This document shows, piece by piece, positions 34,383 to 44,539 of a stretch of 48,516 nt of DNA (position 1 is its first letter; every line of letters starts with the position of its first letter). Under the pieces are notes generated by a model. That model was not told the origin of the DNA and did no database searches. It saw only the letters and a program-made list of their open reading frames with translations. Origin of the DNA: Cryomorphaceae bacterium (GTDB taxonomy: Bacteria > Bacteroidota > Bacteroidia > Flavobacteriales_D > Crocinitomicaceae); the NCBI GenBank assembly GCA_021300505.1, contig JAJTDQ010000013.1, forward strand, positions 1 through 48,516, given 5' to 3'. The translations under genes were made by a program, and so were the position numbers.

Positions 34383-35795
34383 TTGAAACGGTTCATTTTT
34401 ATTATTCTGCCGTCGTTCCTGCTCGCGCAGAAACTCAAAGCGCAACTTGTTACAGCAGAAGATCGCACGTTAATCGAAGCCTTTGGCAAGGATTTCCTCT
34501 GGGGAACGTCCTGTTCGGCATATCAAATCGAAGGTGCATGGAATGAAGGAGGGAAGTCTGAATCCGTTTGGGATGTGTTTGCGCAGCGGAGAGGTAAGAT
34601 TTATCAAAATGAGAATGCGAATACAGCTGTTGACTTTTACCATCGTTACAAAGAAGATATTCGCCTTCACAAAGAATTGAATTTTAAAGTTTTTCGGTTT
34701 TCAATCGCATGGACTCGAATATTGCCCAATGGCACTGGACAAGTCAATCAGGAGGGCATCGATTTTTACCATAAAGTCATAGACGAATGTATTGCTCAAG
34801 GTGTTGAACCATGGATCACTTTGTACCATTGGGATATCCCACAGGTGTTAGAAGACAAAGGCGGGTGGACCAATCGCGCGGTAGTGGAATGGTTTACCGA
34901 GTATACCAGAGTATTGGCGCGTGAGTATGGTTCGAAGGTTAAAAATTGGATGGTCTTCAACGAACCCGCGGCCTTCACAAGTTTAGGTTATTTGGTAGGA
35001 TATCATGCACCAGGAAAGCGCGGGATTTCAAAATTTATGCGTGCGGCGCATCACACCTGTTTGGCGATGGCAGAGAGTGGTCGTACGATACGGGAGGAAG
35101 TACCCAACGCGCGAATAGGAACGAATTTCAGTTGTTCCTACGTGGAATCCTTCGAAGGACTTAAAAAACACGATAAGGCAGCGCGGCGAATGGATGCGAT
35201 GTTGAACCGTATGTTCATTGAACCAAGTTTAGGCATGGGATATCCCACGGCTGATTTCCCTGGTTTGAAGCGCATTGAAAAATACATGTTGCCAGGAGAT
35301 GCCGAGAAATTGAAGTTCCACTTTGATTTTATTGGGCTACAAAATTACTTTCGGGTAGTGGTGAAGCGGAGTATTATTCCTTTGGTTTGGGGAAATCAAG
35401 TAAAAGCAGAAAAGCGTGGGGTTCCTGTCAATGAGATGGGTTTTGAAATTTATCCTGAAGGTATTTATCAAGTGCTCAAGCAATTTGACGCCTATGCTGG
35501 TGTTGACCATTTGATTATCACGGAAAATGGAGTGTGCGTCGAAGACAATGTTGAAGAAGGGAAGGTCCATGACATTGCGCGAATTGATTTCTTTCGGGCT
35601 TACTTGGCTCAGGTACTGAGAGCAAAAAATGAGGGAGTTCCTGTTGAAGGGTATTTTGTATGGAGCCTTACGGATAATTTTGAATGGAGTGAGGGTTATC
35701 GTCCTCGGTTTGGATTGATCCATGTGGACTATACCACACAAAAACGAACCATTAAAGACTCAGGATACTGGTTTCAGGAATTGCTCCAAAAATAA
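34383..35795 (+). CDS. GH1-family beta-glucosidase with N-terminal signal peptide (TTG start)
   Basis: FGKDFLWGTSCSAYQIEGAWNEGGKSESVWDVFAQ, WMVFNEPAAFTSLGY, LIITENGVCVED. Confidence 0.92.
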   Translation: MKRFIFIILPSFLLAQKLKAQLVTAEDRTLIEAFGKDFLWGTSCSAYQIEGAWNEGGKSESVWDVFAQRRGKIYQNENANTAVDFYHRYKEDIRLHKELNFKVFRFSIAWTRILPNGTGQVNQEGIDFYHKVIDECIAQGVEPWITLYHWDIPQVLEDKGGWTNRAVVEWFTEYTRVLAREYGSKVKNWMVFNEPAAFTSLGYLVGYHAPGKRGISKFMRAAHHTCLAMAESGRTIREEVPNARIGTNFSCSYVESFEGLKKHDKAARRMDAMLNRMFIEPSLGMGYPTADFPGLKRIEKYMLPGDAEKLKFHFDFIGLQNYFRVVVKRSIIPLVWGNQVKAEKRGVPVNEMGFEIYPEGIYQVLKQFDAYAGVDHLIITENGVCVEDNVEEGKVHDIARIDFFRAYLAQVLRAKNEGVPVEGYFVWSLTDNFEWSEGYRPRFGLIHVDYTTQKRTIKDSGYWFQELLQK

Positions 35796-35820
35796 AATGC
35801 GACCTTTCGAGCCGCATTTT
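35794..35820. terminator. Bidirectional terminator between convergent GH1 and lpd genes
   Basis: AAAATGCG...CGCATTTT hairpin. Confidence 0.7.
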
Positions 35821-35839
35821 ACTTGATTATTGTTATTTC

Positions 35840-37173
35840 TTAAACGTGCAATGATCGTGCTTCTGTAGCATCGAGTGCCGCCTCTTTGATTGCTTCTGAG
35901 TAGGTAGGGTGTGGGTGACAAATACGCGCCATGTCTTCTGCCGATGCACGGTATTCCATAGCAGTTACGGCTTCCATGATCAAATCCGCAGCACGTGGAG
36001 CAACCATATGCACTCCAAGTACTTCATCTGTTTCTTTGTCCGCAAGGATTTTTACCAATCCTGCTGTATCCATACTCGCACGAGCACGCCCCAATGCTTT
36101 GATTGGAAATGAACCTACTTTATAGCACCTGGAACGAGATTGTAGTTGATGTGTGGTTTTTGTCCTGCAATGAGTTCTGCTACAAATACACCTTCTTCTT
36201 CCGCTTTGTGCGCAAGCATTGCACCACGAACCACATCTCCAATGGCGTAAATGTGTGGAACTGCTGTTTGCAAATGATCGTTGACATCAATTTGTCCGCG
36301 ATTGTTTACCGTCAATCCTGCAGCTTCTAAATTTAATCCTTGTGTAAATGGTTTTCTTCCTACAGCAACAAGACAGTAGTCAGCTTCGAAAGTCACTTCT
36401 TCACCTTTTTTATTCAATGCCGTTAAAAGAACAGATTTCCCTTTGTTCTCCACTTTCTGAACGCGGTGTTCAAGATTGAACTTGAAACCTTCTTTTTTAA
36501 GTACGCGCGTCAATTCTTTTCCCATTGCACTGTCCATTGTTGGGATAATGGAAGGCGCAAATTCAATCACTTCGATTTCGGTACCAAGTCGTCCATAAAC
36601 AGATCCGAGTTCCAACCCAATCACACCACCACCAATCACCAACATTCTCTTTGGAATTTCAGGCAAGTTTAAAGCCTCAGTGGAAGTGATGATACGTTTT
36701 TTGTCGGGTTCCATTCCTGGGAAATAATTAGGCTTTGAACCTGTCGCAATGATGATGTTCTTTGAACTCAAGGATTGTGATTTTCCCTCAGCATCAGTCA
36801 CAACAACTGTATTTTTATCAGAAAGGGCACCTACTCCTGTATAGACATCAATTTTGTTTTTGTCCATGAGGTACTTTACACCAGCGCATGTTTGACTTAC
36901 CACTTCATTTTTGCGGTTAATCATCTGTGCTAGGTTGGCTTTTACATTCTTCACTTCAATACCATGTTCGTCGAAGTTGTGAACGGCGTTGTGGTAATGC
37001 TCAGAAGAGTCGAGAAGAGCCTTCGAAGGAATACATCCAACATTGAGGCATGTTCCACCGAGTGTAGTGTATTTTTCGATGATGGCTGTTTTTAATCCAA
37101 GCTGTGCGCAACGAATAGCGGCAACATATCCACCAGGACCAGAACCAATGATTGTAACATCGTATGAATTCAT
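35840..37173 (-). pseudogene. lpd: Dihydrolipoyl dehydrogenase, interrupted by a deletion/frameshift near 36122-36130
   Basis: MNSYDVTIIGSGPGGYVAAIRC...GGTCLNVGCIPSKALL...HINYNLVPG then AIK*; next frame continues YKVGSFPIKALGRARASMDTAGLVKILAD...HPHPTYSEAIKEAALDA. Confidence 0.85.
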
Positions 37174-37231
37174 GATTAATTTTTTTACAAAGGTAGAATT
37201 CTCAGCTGATTGTTTGGGGATTAAAGGCAAT

Positions 37232-37265
37232 AAAAAAAGGGCCTACCGAAGCAGACCCTTTTCTT
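37232..37265 (-). terminator. Terminator downstream of the T9SS-sorted protein gene
   Basis: AAAAAGGGCCTaccgaagcAGACCCTTTT imperfect hairpin, T-rich on the minus strand. Confidence 0.65.
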
Positions 37266-37282
37266 TATGTTATTTGTGAGAA

Positions 37283-40200
37283 TTACATTTTAATGAATTT
37301 CACAGTATCATTTTGTTTTCCTGCAACCAGTTTCACGATATATGTACCACGTGGTAGATCAGAAGCATCGATTTTCAATGTTTGTGAGCCTGCAGGCACA
37401 TTCTTGTTGTTGATTGTTTGAACAAGTGTTCCTGAAATATTGTAAACCATTACACTAACGTTTGACGTTTGTTCTAGGTTAAATGTTAACGTCGTCATTT
37501 CAGTAGTCGGGTTAGGATAAGTCTTCAATTTCGTTTTGAAGATTTGATTTCCATTTCCGTCAGCGTCACCTATTCCAAGGTAAGCAGCAGTGCTCCAAAT
37601 TCCACGGCCGTAAGTACCGATGTAGATTTCTCCTGGACGACGGTTACCTTCATCCCAAGTTCTCCATGACTGACGAACTTCGTAAACTGGTGTGCCTTCA
37701 AATCCTGCAGAAGCATTTTCCCAAGTTGCACCTCCATCTTCAGTTACAAATACCCCAGCTGCAGTACCAACTACAAGGATATCTGAATCGTCACGGTCGA
37801 TAATACCATCGTAAACCGCTACGTTAGAAGGAGTAGTGATAGCAGAAAGTGCTGTGTATGTAGGTGTAGCAGATGTTGCATTCAATGAGCGACGTGTAAC
37901 ACCACCAAACCCTGAGAAACAAACGAGGTCATTCGCATTGTTTGGATTGACTGCGATACCTTGGTAGTTGTTTGTTGCAATTTGTGTTTTTGTGGTATAC
38001 GTCGGAGGACTGGCAATAGGAGTTCCTAACCATCCAACCTTCGACTCAAAGTTCGGATCTGACGTGTAGGCTGAACCAAGTCCATCGATACGGTAAACTC
38101 CAGCACCAGCACTAACGTAGCAATGCTCAAGATTACGTGAGAACTCAATATCGATGTTGTTGAACAATCCACCACCAATATTACGTGCAATGTTCACCCA
38201 ATTTTGATCTGAAGCTGACAAACGCAATGCGTTACGTGTTCCCCAAAGTTCACCACCATTTGCATTTACATAAACAACAAACCATGATTGGTAAGGGTCT
38301 TGAACACGCAAAGTATCCCATGCAACGTTGTAAGCTACAGTATCAAGTCCTAAACTTAAAACCTCTCCTGTCGCACTGTTTTCACCATAGTAGTGCAAGT
38401 AGGTTCCAAGGCTTTCAACGACAACAGTATCTGCACCCGTTTCAAATTGAACAAGCAATGAATCACCTACTACTGGGGGAATACTTCCTGATGCAGAAGC
38501 AAAAGGTGCCCAAGAGTAGTTTCCAAGATAAACTGTTTGTCCGTTGATTGCATTTACAACACTAACATCATTAATGGTAAGTGCACTGTTGTAGAATAAT
38601 GTATCGTCGAACTGAATAGGAGCAGTGGTAACGTAATTCATACTATCGCCAGTTGATGCACTTGGAATAGTAATAGTTGCTCCTGTTGGGTAGTCCTTAG
38701 TTGGTATGTATGTAACTGAATCTTCAGAACCCAAATCGTAGTATTCAGCCAATACGAACTCTGTGTGGAATGGATGGAATGGACTTCCATCAGTTCCAGC
38801 TGGATCATATGTGCCTGGTAGAGTAGGAACGAAAGATGTAAATGTTTGTCCTTTATCTCCTGAACGAGAAATTGAGTTGTAGTATACAGAAGAGAACATT
38901 ACACGTGGGTTGAAGAAAGAGATTTCACACTCGAAACCATCACCACCACCTACTTCACGGAATTCTTGGAAAGTTGAAAGTGTATGGTCGTTGTACAACG
39001 TACCGTTATCTTGCGCTCCACCCATCACTGCTCCGTCACGGTCAAATGCAATACCATAGAACTGAGTTACATTATATCCTCGGTTAGAAGGGTACCAATT
39101 TTCACCTAAGTCATCTGTGATTCCAACACCACCATCGTTACCAATATACAAACGATTCACATCATCCCACTTCATTTCGTGGTTGTCAGCATGTGCGTAA
39201 ATCGGTGTGAATGGTGGAACAAACCATTGTGTCAATTTCTCGAAACCTCCAGATGGCGGGTTGTTGACAGTCATTTTCCATTGCCATACGTCAATACCTC
39301 CAATCAATAGGCGTTTAGGATCCGTTGGGTCTACACTAATGATAGAGTTGTACGTCCCTTGGTCGCGGTAGATATCTAAGTTGCTTGGAGTACCTGAAGC
39401 ACCTACAAACTGCGTCCACGTTTGTCCATTGTCAAGAGAAATATTCATCCCTTGAAGATTTGCATTCGTGCGCGTTGCATAAACTGTGTAAGATCCATTT
39501 AGTTTTGTTGGAGAGATAGCATACTCAATGCGTCCAGATCCTGTTGGAACCAATCCTGAACCAGTACCTGATTTGTCAGCCCAAGTTGAACCTCCATCAT
39601 TTGAAACCCATGTTTTGTTTGAGCCAACGGCTACAACCAATACTTGACCATCTTTCGATATCTGCATTGTGTTACAAACACCAGAACCAACAGGAACAGA
39701 GGTTACTGCTGCGTCTCCCAACTTCCATTTCTTCAAGCCTGTTGTTGTCGCCATCCAAACATAGTTGTCTGTGGTAACATCCGAACATCCTATTTCAGTC
39801 GAATTTGTTGTCCCAGGTATTTTTGCCCAAGTATCTCCTTTGTCAGTAGAATACCAAACTCCATTACCATCCCAACCTTCTTGGTTAGAACCTGTTGCCA
39901 CATAGAACGTTCCGTCCGGTGTCATACACATACTTGAAATATATGGCGAAGCACCAGCAGCGATATAAGAATCTACTCTTGTCCACGTATCAGCCCGATT
40001 GACAGTTTTGAATAGTCCTCCGGAAACACCTCCTGCAAACACTAAATTACGGTCAGTACGGTCCACCTGGATGGCACGAGTACGACCACCGATGTTATCT
40101 GGACCTTGTTCCAAGAAAGAAATGTTCTTGCTTTTTGGAGCTTTCAGGATTTGCTTCATGATCGTTTCGAGCTTCGCAGATGAAATACGTTCACCTGTTG

Positions 40201-40384
40201 CCTCGTCGATGTAGCGAGCTTCCATCCATTTTTTTGCGTCTTCGGCCGATTTAGCTTCCAATGAAGGTAGACCCTTCTTAGCGTAGTCACCTTCGTTGTT
40301 AAAGATTTTCCAAGGGGAGACAGCAATGATTGCAACGAAAGCAACTGCACTTACTGATCCGATTATTATGTTATTGCGTTTCAT
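37283..40384 (-). CDS. Large secreted BNR/sortilin-like repeat protein with T9SS type A C-terminal sorting domain
   Basis: Repeated NDGGSTW/EDGGATW/STDKGDTW motifs; C-terminal KTYPNPTTEMTTLTFNLEQTSNVSVMVYNISGTLVQTI...LPRGTYIVKLVAGKQNDTVKFIKM. Confidence 0.9.
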   Translation of the reverse strand: MKRNNIIIGSVSAVAFVAIIAVSPWKIFNNEGDYAKKGLPSLEAKSAEDAKKWMEARYIDEATGERISSAKLETIMKQILKAPKSKNISFLEQGPDNIGGRTRAIQVDRTDRNLVFAGGVSGGLFKTVNRADTWTRVDSYIAAGASPYISSMCMTPDGTFYVATGSNQEGWDGNGVWYSTDKGDTWAKIPGTTNSTEIGCSDVTTDNYVWMATTTGLKKWKLGDAAVTSVPVGSGVCNTMQISKDGQVLVVAVGSNKTWVSNDGGSTWADKSGTGSGLVPTGSGRIEYAISPTKLNGSYTVYATRTNANLQGMNISLDNGQTWTQFVGASGTPSNLDIYRDQGTYNSIISVDPTDPKRLLIGGIDVWQWKMTVNNPPSGGFEKLTQWFVPPFTPIYAHADNHEMKWDDVNRLYIGNDGGVGITDDLGENWYPSNRGYNVTQFYGIAFDRDGAVMGGAQDNGTLYNDHTLSTFQEFREVGGGDGFECEISFFNPRVMFSSVYYNSISRSGDKGQTFTSFVPTLPGTYDPAGTDGSPFHPFHTEFVLAEYYDLGSEDSVTYIPTKDYPTGATITIPSASTGDSMNYVTTAPIQFDDTLFYNSALTINDVSVVNAINGQTVYLGNYSWAPFASASGSIPPVVGDSLLVQFETGADTVVVESLGTYLHYYGENSATGEVLSLGLDTVAYNVAWDTLRVQDPYQSWFVVYVNANGGELWGTRNALRLSASDQNWVNIARNIGGGLFNNIDIEFSRNLEHCYVSAGAGVYRIDGLGSAYTSDPNFESKVGWLGTPIASPPTYTTKTQIATNNYQGIAVNPNNANDLVCFSGFGGVTRRSLNATSATPTYTALSAITTPSNVAVYDGIIDRDDSDILVVGTAAGVFVTEDGGATWENASAGFEGTPVYEVRQSWRTWDEGNRRPGEIYIGTYGRGIWSTAAYLGIGDADGNGNQIFKTKLKTYPNPTTEMTTLTFNLEQTSNVSVMVYNISGTLVQTINNKNVPAGSQTLKIDASDLPRGTYIVKLVAGKQNDTVKFIKM

Positions 40385-40553
40385 AGTTCAGCTATAAAAT
40401 CATAAATATTAGAAATGCGAGCACCAAATTAACAAATATTAATGAATAAGTGTTCCAATTGTTTCGCACTTTTTTGAGTAACAAAAATAAGACTTGAATT
40501 GTTCGAAGTCAATGGAGAGCAAATATTATTTTCAAATGACTGCATTTAACTTT

Positions 40554-41429
40554 TTAAAACAAGTGTTTTTCAGCATGATAAGAGGAGCGCACTAATGGTC
40601 CACTTTCTACATAACGGAATCCCATTTCGATTCCGAGCAATCGATATTTCTCGAATCTTTCAGGAGTCACAAATTCAGCAATCGGTAGATGTTTCGCTGT
40701 AGGCTGAAGGTATTGCCCAAGTGTAATAATGTCCACATGAACACTACGCAAATCTTCCATCGTTTCGATGATTTCTTCTTCTGTTTCGCCTAGTCCAAGC
40801 ATAATTCCTGATTTCGTGCGCATACCACCCTTTTTTAGTCGGAATAGCACCTCTAAGCTTCGGTCATATTTCGCTTGGATTCGCACTTGCTTTGTTAATC
40901 TTCGCACAGTTTCGAGGTTGTGGGAGACAATTTCCGGAGCCACATCAATGATAGCTTGAAGATTTTCCCAATTACCCGCAAAATCTGGGATCAATGTTTC
41001 CAAAGTAGTTCCGGGAGATTGATTTCGAATTGCTCGAACAGTTTGTGCCCAAATGGTTGAACCTCCATCCTTTAAATCATCCCTGTCGACTGATGTAATC
41101 ACAGCATGTTTCACACGCATGGTCTTTACACTGTTCGCAACACGTCCCGGCTCAAATGGATCGGCCTCTTCGGGCTTGCCTGTATGCACTGCGCAAAACC
41201 CACATGAACGTGTGCAGATATTTCCAAGAATCATGAATGTAGCCGTACCTTCTCCCCAGCATTCACCCATGTTTGGACAATTACCACTTTCACAAATGGT
41301 ATGCAGCTTATGCTCATCCACTAGGGCGCGAACCTTACGATAGTTTTCACCAGTCGGAAGTTTGACACGTAACCATTTCGGCTTTTTTATCCGAATCTCT
41401 GCGTTGTCCTTTTGGATTGATTCACTCAT
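40554..41429 (-). CDS. lipA: Lipoyl synthase
   Basis: [36 protein letters not shown]. Confidence 0.96.
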   Translation of the reverse strand: MSESIQKDNAEIRIKKPKWLRVKLPTGENYRKVRALVDEHKLHTICESGNCPNMGECWGEGTATFMILGNICTRSCGFCAVHTGKPEEADPFEPGRVANSVKTMRVKHAVITSVDRDDLKDGGSTIWAQTVRAIRNQSPGTTLETLIPDFAGNWENLQAIIDVAPEIVSHNLETVRRLTKQVRIQAKYDRSLEVLFRLKKGGMRTKSGIMLGLGETEEEIIETMEDLRSVHVDIITLGQYLQPTAKHLPIAEFVTPERFEKYRLLGIEMGFRYVESGPLVRSSYHAEKHLF

Positions 41430-41472
41430 AATGTACTATTTATGTTGTCCTCTTTTCTTGAACCATTGTTCA

Positions 41473-41486
41473 CGAACATTTGTTCG
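41473..41486. promoter_or_regulatory. Palindromic operator candidate between lipA and the osmC-like gene
   Basis: CGAACATTTGTTCG perfect inverted repeat; an extra TGTTC half-site lies just upstream (TGTTC-AC-GAACA-TT-TGTTC). Confidence 0.45.
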
Positions 41487-41570
41487 CTATGTCTCGCAGT
41501 GAGCGAAAAGACCTATCTTTACATGGTTGAATAAATTCGACGGACAAAAATACGATTAAAAGCACTTCTG

Positions 41571-41975
41571 ATGGTTACTTCCAAAGTAGAATATCTCGGA
41601 CAATTGCGCACTGAATGTACTCATCTTGCTTCAGGCATGAAGATTATTACGGATGCACCTCTTGACAACCATGGTAAGGGTGAGGCTTTCTCTCCAACGG
41701 ATTTGGTAGCGACGGCCTATGCTTCTTGCATGATTACAATTATGGGAATTTATTGCGATACACACAGTGTCTCTTTCAAGCATGCAGAGGCTGAGGTGGA
41801 AAAAATAATGTCTTCGGCTCCTCGACGCATTGAACAATTGATAATGCGCATCGACTTAACGGAAAATGGGTGGGACGATGCTACTGCAGATAAAGTAATA
41901 CGCGCAGGAAAGGCGTGTCCAGTAGCTCAAACTTTTGGGGATGGAGTAAAGGTAGATATTGAATTTAAATGGTGA
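41571..41975 (+). CDS. OsmC-family protein
   Basis: GKGEAFSPTDLVATAYASCMITIMGIYCD...KACPVAQTFGDGVKVDIEFKW. Confidence 0.88.
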   Translation: MVTSKVEYLGQLRTECTHLASGMKIITDAPLDNHGKGEAFSPTDLVATAYASCMITIMGIYCDTHSVSFKHAEAEVEKIMSSAPRRIEQLIMRIDLTENGWDDATADKVIRAGKACPVAQTFGDGVKVDIEFKW

Positions 41976-42748
41976 TGATGGAACAAAGACAACGATTTGA
42001 GAGAAGGAAAGATCCTGAGGATGTAATTTATGGTGTGAGATCTGTGATTGAGGCCATTGAAGCCAATCGCGAAATCAACCGAATACTCATTCTCAAAGGA
42101 ATGAAAAAAGAGTTGTTCATGGAGCTGAAGGAATCCTTGAAAGGAAAAGAATATCCTTTGCAATTTGTTCCGACAGAGAAATTGGACCGCATCACTTCTG
42201 GAAATCACCAAGGTGTAATTGCCTATGTTGCTCCGATTGAATATGCTGTAATCGAAACGCTGGTTGAAGAAAAGCTTGAGAAAGGTGAGAAGCCGCTTAT
42301 TTTGGTACTTGATCGCATTACCGATGTGCGCAACTTTGGTGCAATTGCACGTACAGCTGAATGCCAAGGTGTAGACGCAATTCTCATTCCATCAAAGGGC
42401 TCTGCATTAGTAAGTGCTGATGCGGTAAAAACATCTGCAGGTGCCTTGAACCGAATTCCAGTATGCAAGACGGATGATTTGAAAAACACCTTGTTTTATC
42501 TTCAACAATGTGGATTGCGCATCGTTGCTTGTACAGAAAAATCGAAAATTCCGTTGTACGAAGTGAATTTAAGAGGACCCGTAGCGATAATTCTCGGTTC
42601 AGAGGAAAATGGAATTACATCAGATCTATTGAACCTATCAGACATTAAAGCACGAATTCCATTGCGTGGTGAAATTGCCTCTTTGAATGTAGGTGTTGCG
42701 GCAGGAATGATTCTCTACGAAAAGACACGTCAAGAACTTTACGGATAG
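41969..42748 (+). CDS. rlmB: 23S rRNA (guanosine-2'-O-)-methyltransferase, SpoU/TrmH family
   Basis: DVIYGVRSVIEAIEANREINRI, LVLDRITDVRNFGAIARTAEC, ILGSEENGI. Confidence 0.92.
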   Translation: MVMMEQRQRFERRKDPEDVIYGVRSVIEAIEANREINRILILKGMKKELFMELKESLKGKEYPLQFVPTEKLDRITSGNHQGVIAYVAPIEYAVIETLVEEKLEKGEKPLILVLDRITDVRNFGAIARTAECQGVDAILIPSKGSALVSADAVKTSAGALNRIPVCKTDDLKNTLFYLQQCGLRIVACTEKSKIPLYEVNLRGPVAIILGSEENGITSDLLNLSDIKARIPLRGEIASLNVGVAAGMILYEKTRQELYG

Positions 42749-42758
42749 ACTTCTTGAA

Positions 42759-43469
42759 TTATCCTTTGAGAATCCAAGGTAGGATTTCAGGAATTTGATT
42801 CAGCTCGCGTATTCGCCACTCACCTTCGACGTCTTGAAATTTTTGTTCAGGGTCGAAGTGAATGGTGTGCATTCCGACGGCGTTTGCGCCAAGAATATCC
42901 ACCTCATAGTCGTCACCGATCATAACAGATTGATCCGCATTGCACTCTGCTAAGCGCATGGAGTAGTGAAAAATATCTTTGTCCGGTTTGTTCTTTCCAA
43001 TATCCTCAGAGCAAATCAATTCCTGAAAATAAGGCGCCAACCCACAGTTATCAATCTTAATGGTTTGTACCTCTCGAAATCCGTTCGTAATCATGTGGAG
43101 CTGGTACCCTTCGGATTTTAATGATTTCACCGTTTCTAAAGCGTTTGGAAACATGGCGGTTTGTACCGGTGACAATTCAACATATCCGTCTGAAAGTTTC
43201 TCAATTGTAACTGGATCTTCAATGCCAAAAGTGGCAAGAGCCTTTCGAAAGCGTTCACTTCTGAGTACCTCTTTCGTCATTTTACCAGCACCATATAACT
43301 TCCATAGAATGGTGTTGTGTTCTTTATATTCTTCATGAAAGGTGTGAAAATCCTCAATTTCCAGATGAAGGCTCAAGTCATGAAATAAGATGTTTAACGC
43401 AATTTCAGAATTCTTTTCAAAATCCCAAAGTGTGCGATCTAGATCGAAAAAAAGATGAAATTTATTCAC
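42759..43469 (-). CDS. YjjG-family noncanonical pyrimidine nucleotidase (HAD)
   Basis: FHLFFDLDRTLWDFEKNSE, MITNGFREVQTIKI, SVMIGDDYEVDILGANAVGMHTIHF. Confidence 0.85.
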   Translation of the reverse strand: MNKFHLFFDLDRTLWDFEKNSEIALNILFHDLSLHLEIEDFHTFHEEYKEHNTILWKLYGAGKMTKEVLRSERFRKALATFGIEDPVTIEKLSDGYVELSPVQTAMFPNALETVKSLKSEGYQLHMITNGFREVQTIKIDNCGLAPYFQELICSEDIGKNKPDKDIFHYSMRLAECNADQSVMIGDDYEVDILGANAVGMHTIHFDPEQKFQDVEGEWRIRELNQIPEILPWILKG

Positions 43470-43471
43470 GT

Positions 43472-43830
43472 TTAAAACAAAAGATAGGCAACGCCCGTCA
43501 TGATCAATGAGTTAATTGCCATCCCAAGAATTATGAGCGGAAAGGTTTTGTGTTGTTTGCCGTAAAATTTTGCGGCAATAATACTTCCAATTGGCACAGA
43601 CAAGAAAAAAGGAGCCCAAAAACAAATTCCATAAATTCCTAACTTATGTTTGATTCGGATGATGAACTTATTGGTTTTGGAAAACTTCTTTTTTTTTGGA
43701 ATTGGAAGACCTTTACGCTCCAATTCTTCGAGTTTTTTGACCTTCTGTTTGTGAGCCATGGACATCACCAACTCACTGAAAAAGTAGAAAACAGCCGATC
43801 CGAATGTTCCACCTGCAAAAGCTGCTAGGT
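43472..43830 (-). pseudogene. Small integral membrane protein, 5' end apparently lost at the upp junction
   Basis: Reading frame continues upstream of the called M as HLAAFAGGTFGSAVFYFFSELVMSMAHKQKVKK..., with a stop instead of an obvious start just beyond. Confidence 0.5.
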
Positions 43831-44414
43831 GCAGTTAATTCAGCATCGATGGCACCCACCCAAATGTCTGTGGTATCCGGAAGATTTTTCCGAACAAATT
43901 CCAATGCATCGGGCGTTGCAATCGCAGAAACGATAATAACACGTTTTGGTTTTCCTTGTTTAAGTAGGGCCTTATATACAGCAACCATAGAAGCTCCAGT
44001 AGCAAGCATTGGATCGCTGATTATGAGAATCCGGTTGTCTAGGTTTGGAGACGCTAGGTATTCGACATAAATTTCAAAATCTTCTGCTGTCGTATGTTTG
44101 CGGTATGCTGAGATAAATGCGCTTTCGGCACCATCAAAATAGTTTAGTAATCCTTGGTGCATCGAGAGTCCTGCGCGTAAAATGGTGGCCAATACAGGTT
44201 GTTCTTCTAAAAGCGCTGTCTTTGCGATTCCAAGAGGCGTTTGTACATCTGCATCCTTAAATTTTAAGGACTTAGAAAGCTCGTATGCCATCACCTCAGA
44301 AATACGCTCCATGTTTTTGCGAAAACGCATCGAATCCATTTGAATTTGAGTGTCACGAATTTCTGCGATGAAGTGATTGAAAATTGAATGCTGGGAGGAA
44401 AGGGAATGTACCAT
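43773..44414 (-). pseudogene. upp: Uracil phosphoribosyltransferase, C-terminus replaced
   Basis: MRFRKNMERISEVMAYELSKSLKF, VLATILRAGLSMHQGLLNYF, DPMLATGASMVAVY, IWVGAIDAELTA; then PSSFCRWNIRIGCFLLFQ* in place of the conserved PGLGDAGD tail. Confidence 0.75.
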
Positions 44415-44539
44415 CTTTTCGGTTGCTTTGCTATAAAAGTACAGATTTTCAAAAACTTTCGAAGGGCAAAATTGTAATTATTAGGAGAAAGGTCCACTTC
44501 AGGAGAAAGGTGCGCTTTATTTTCGGTAATTTTGCCCGT

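Noticed and set aside
44527-44534. TAATTTTG promoter element giving a leaderless ABC-transporter mRNA
   Set aside because: It matches the -7 consensus but sits only 5 bp before the ATG and I could not find a convincing -33 partner, so chance in AT-rich DNA is likely.
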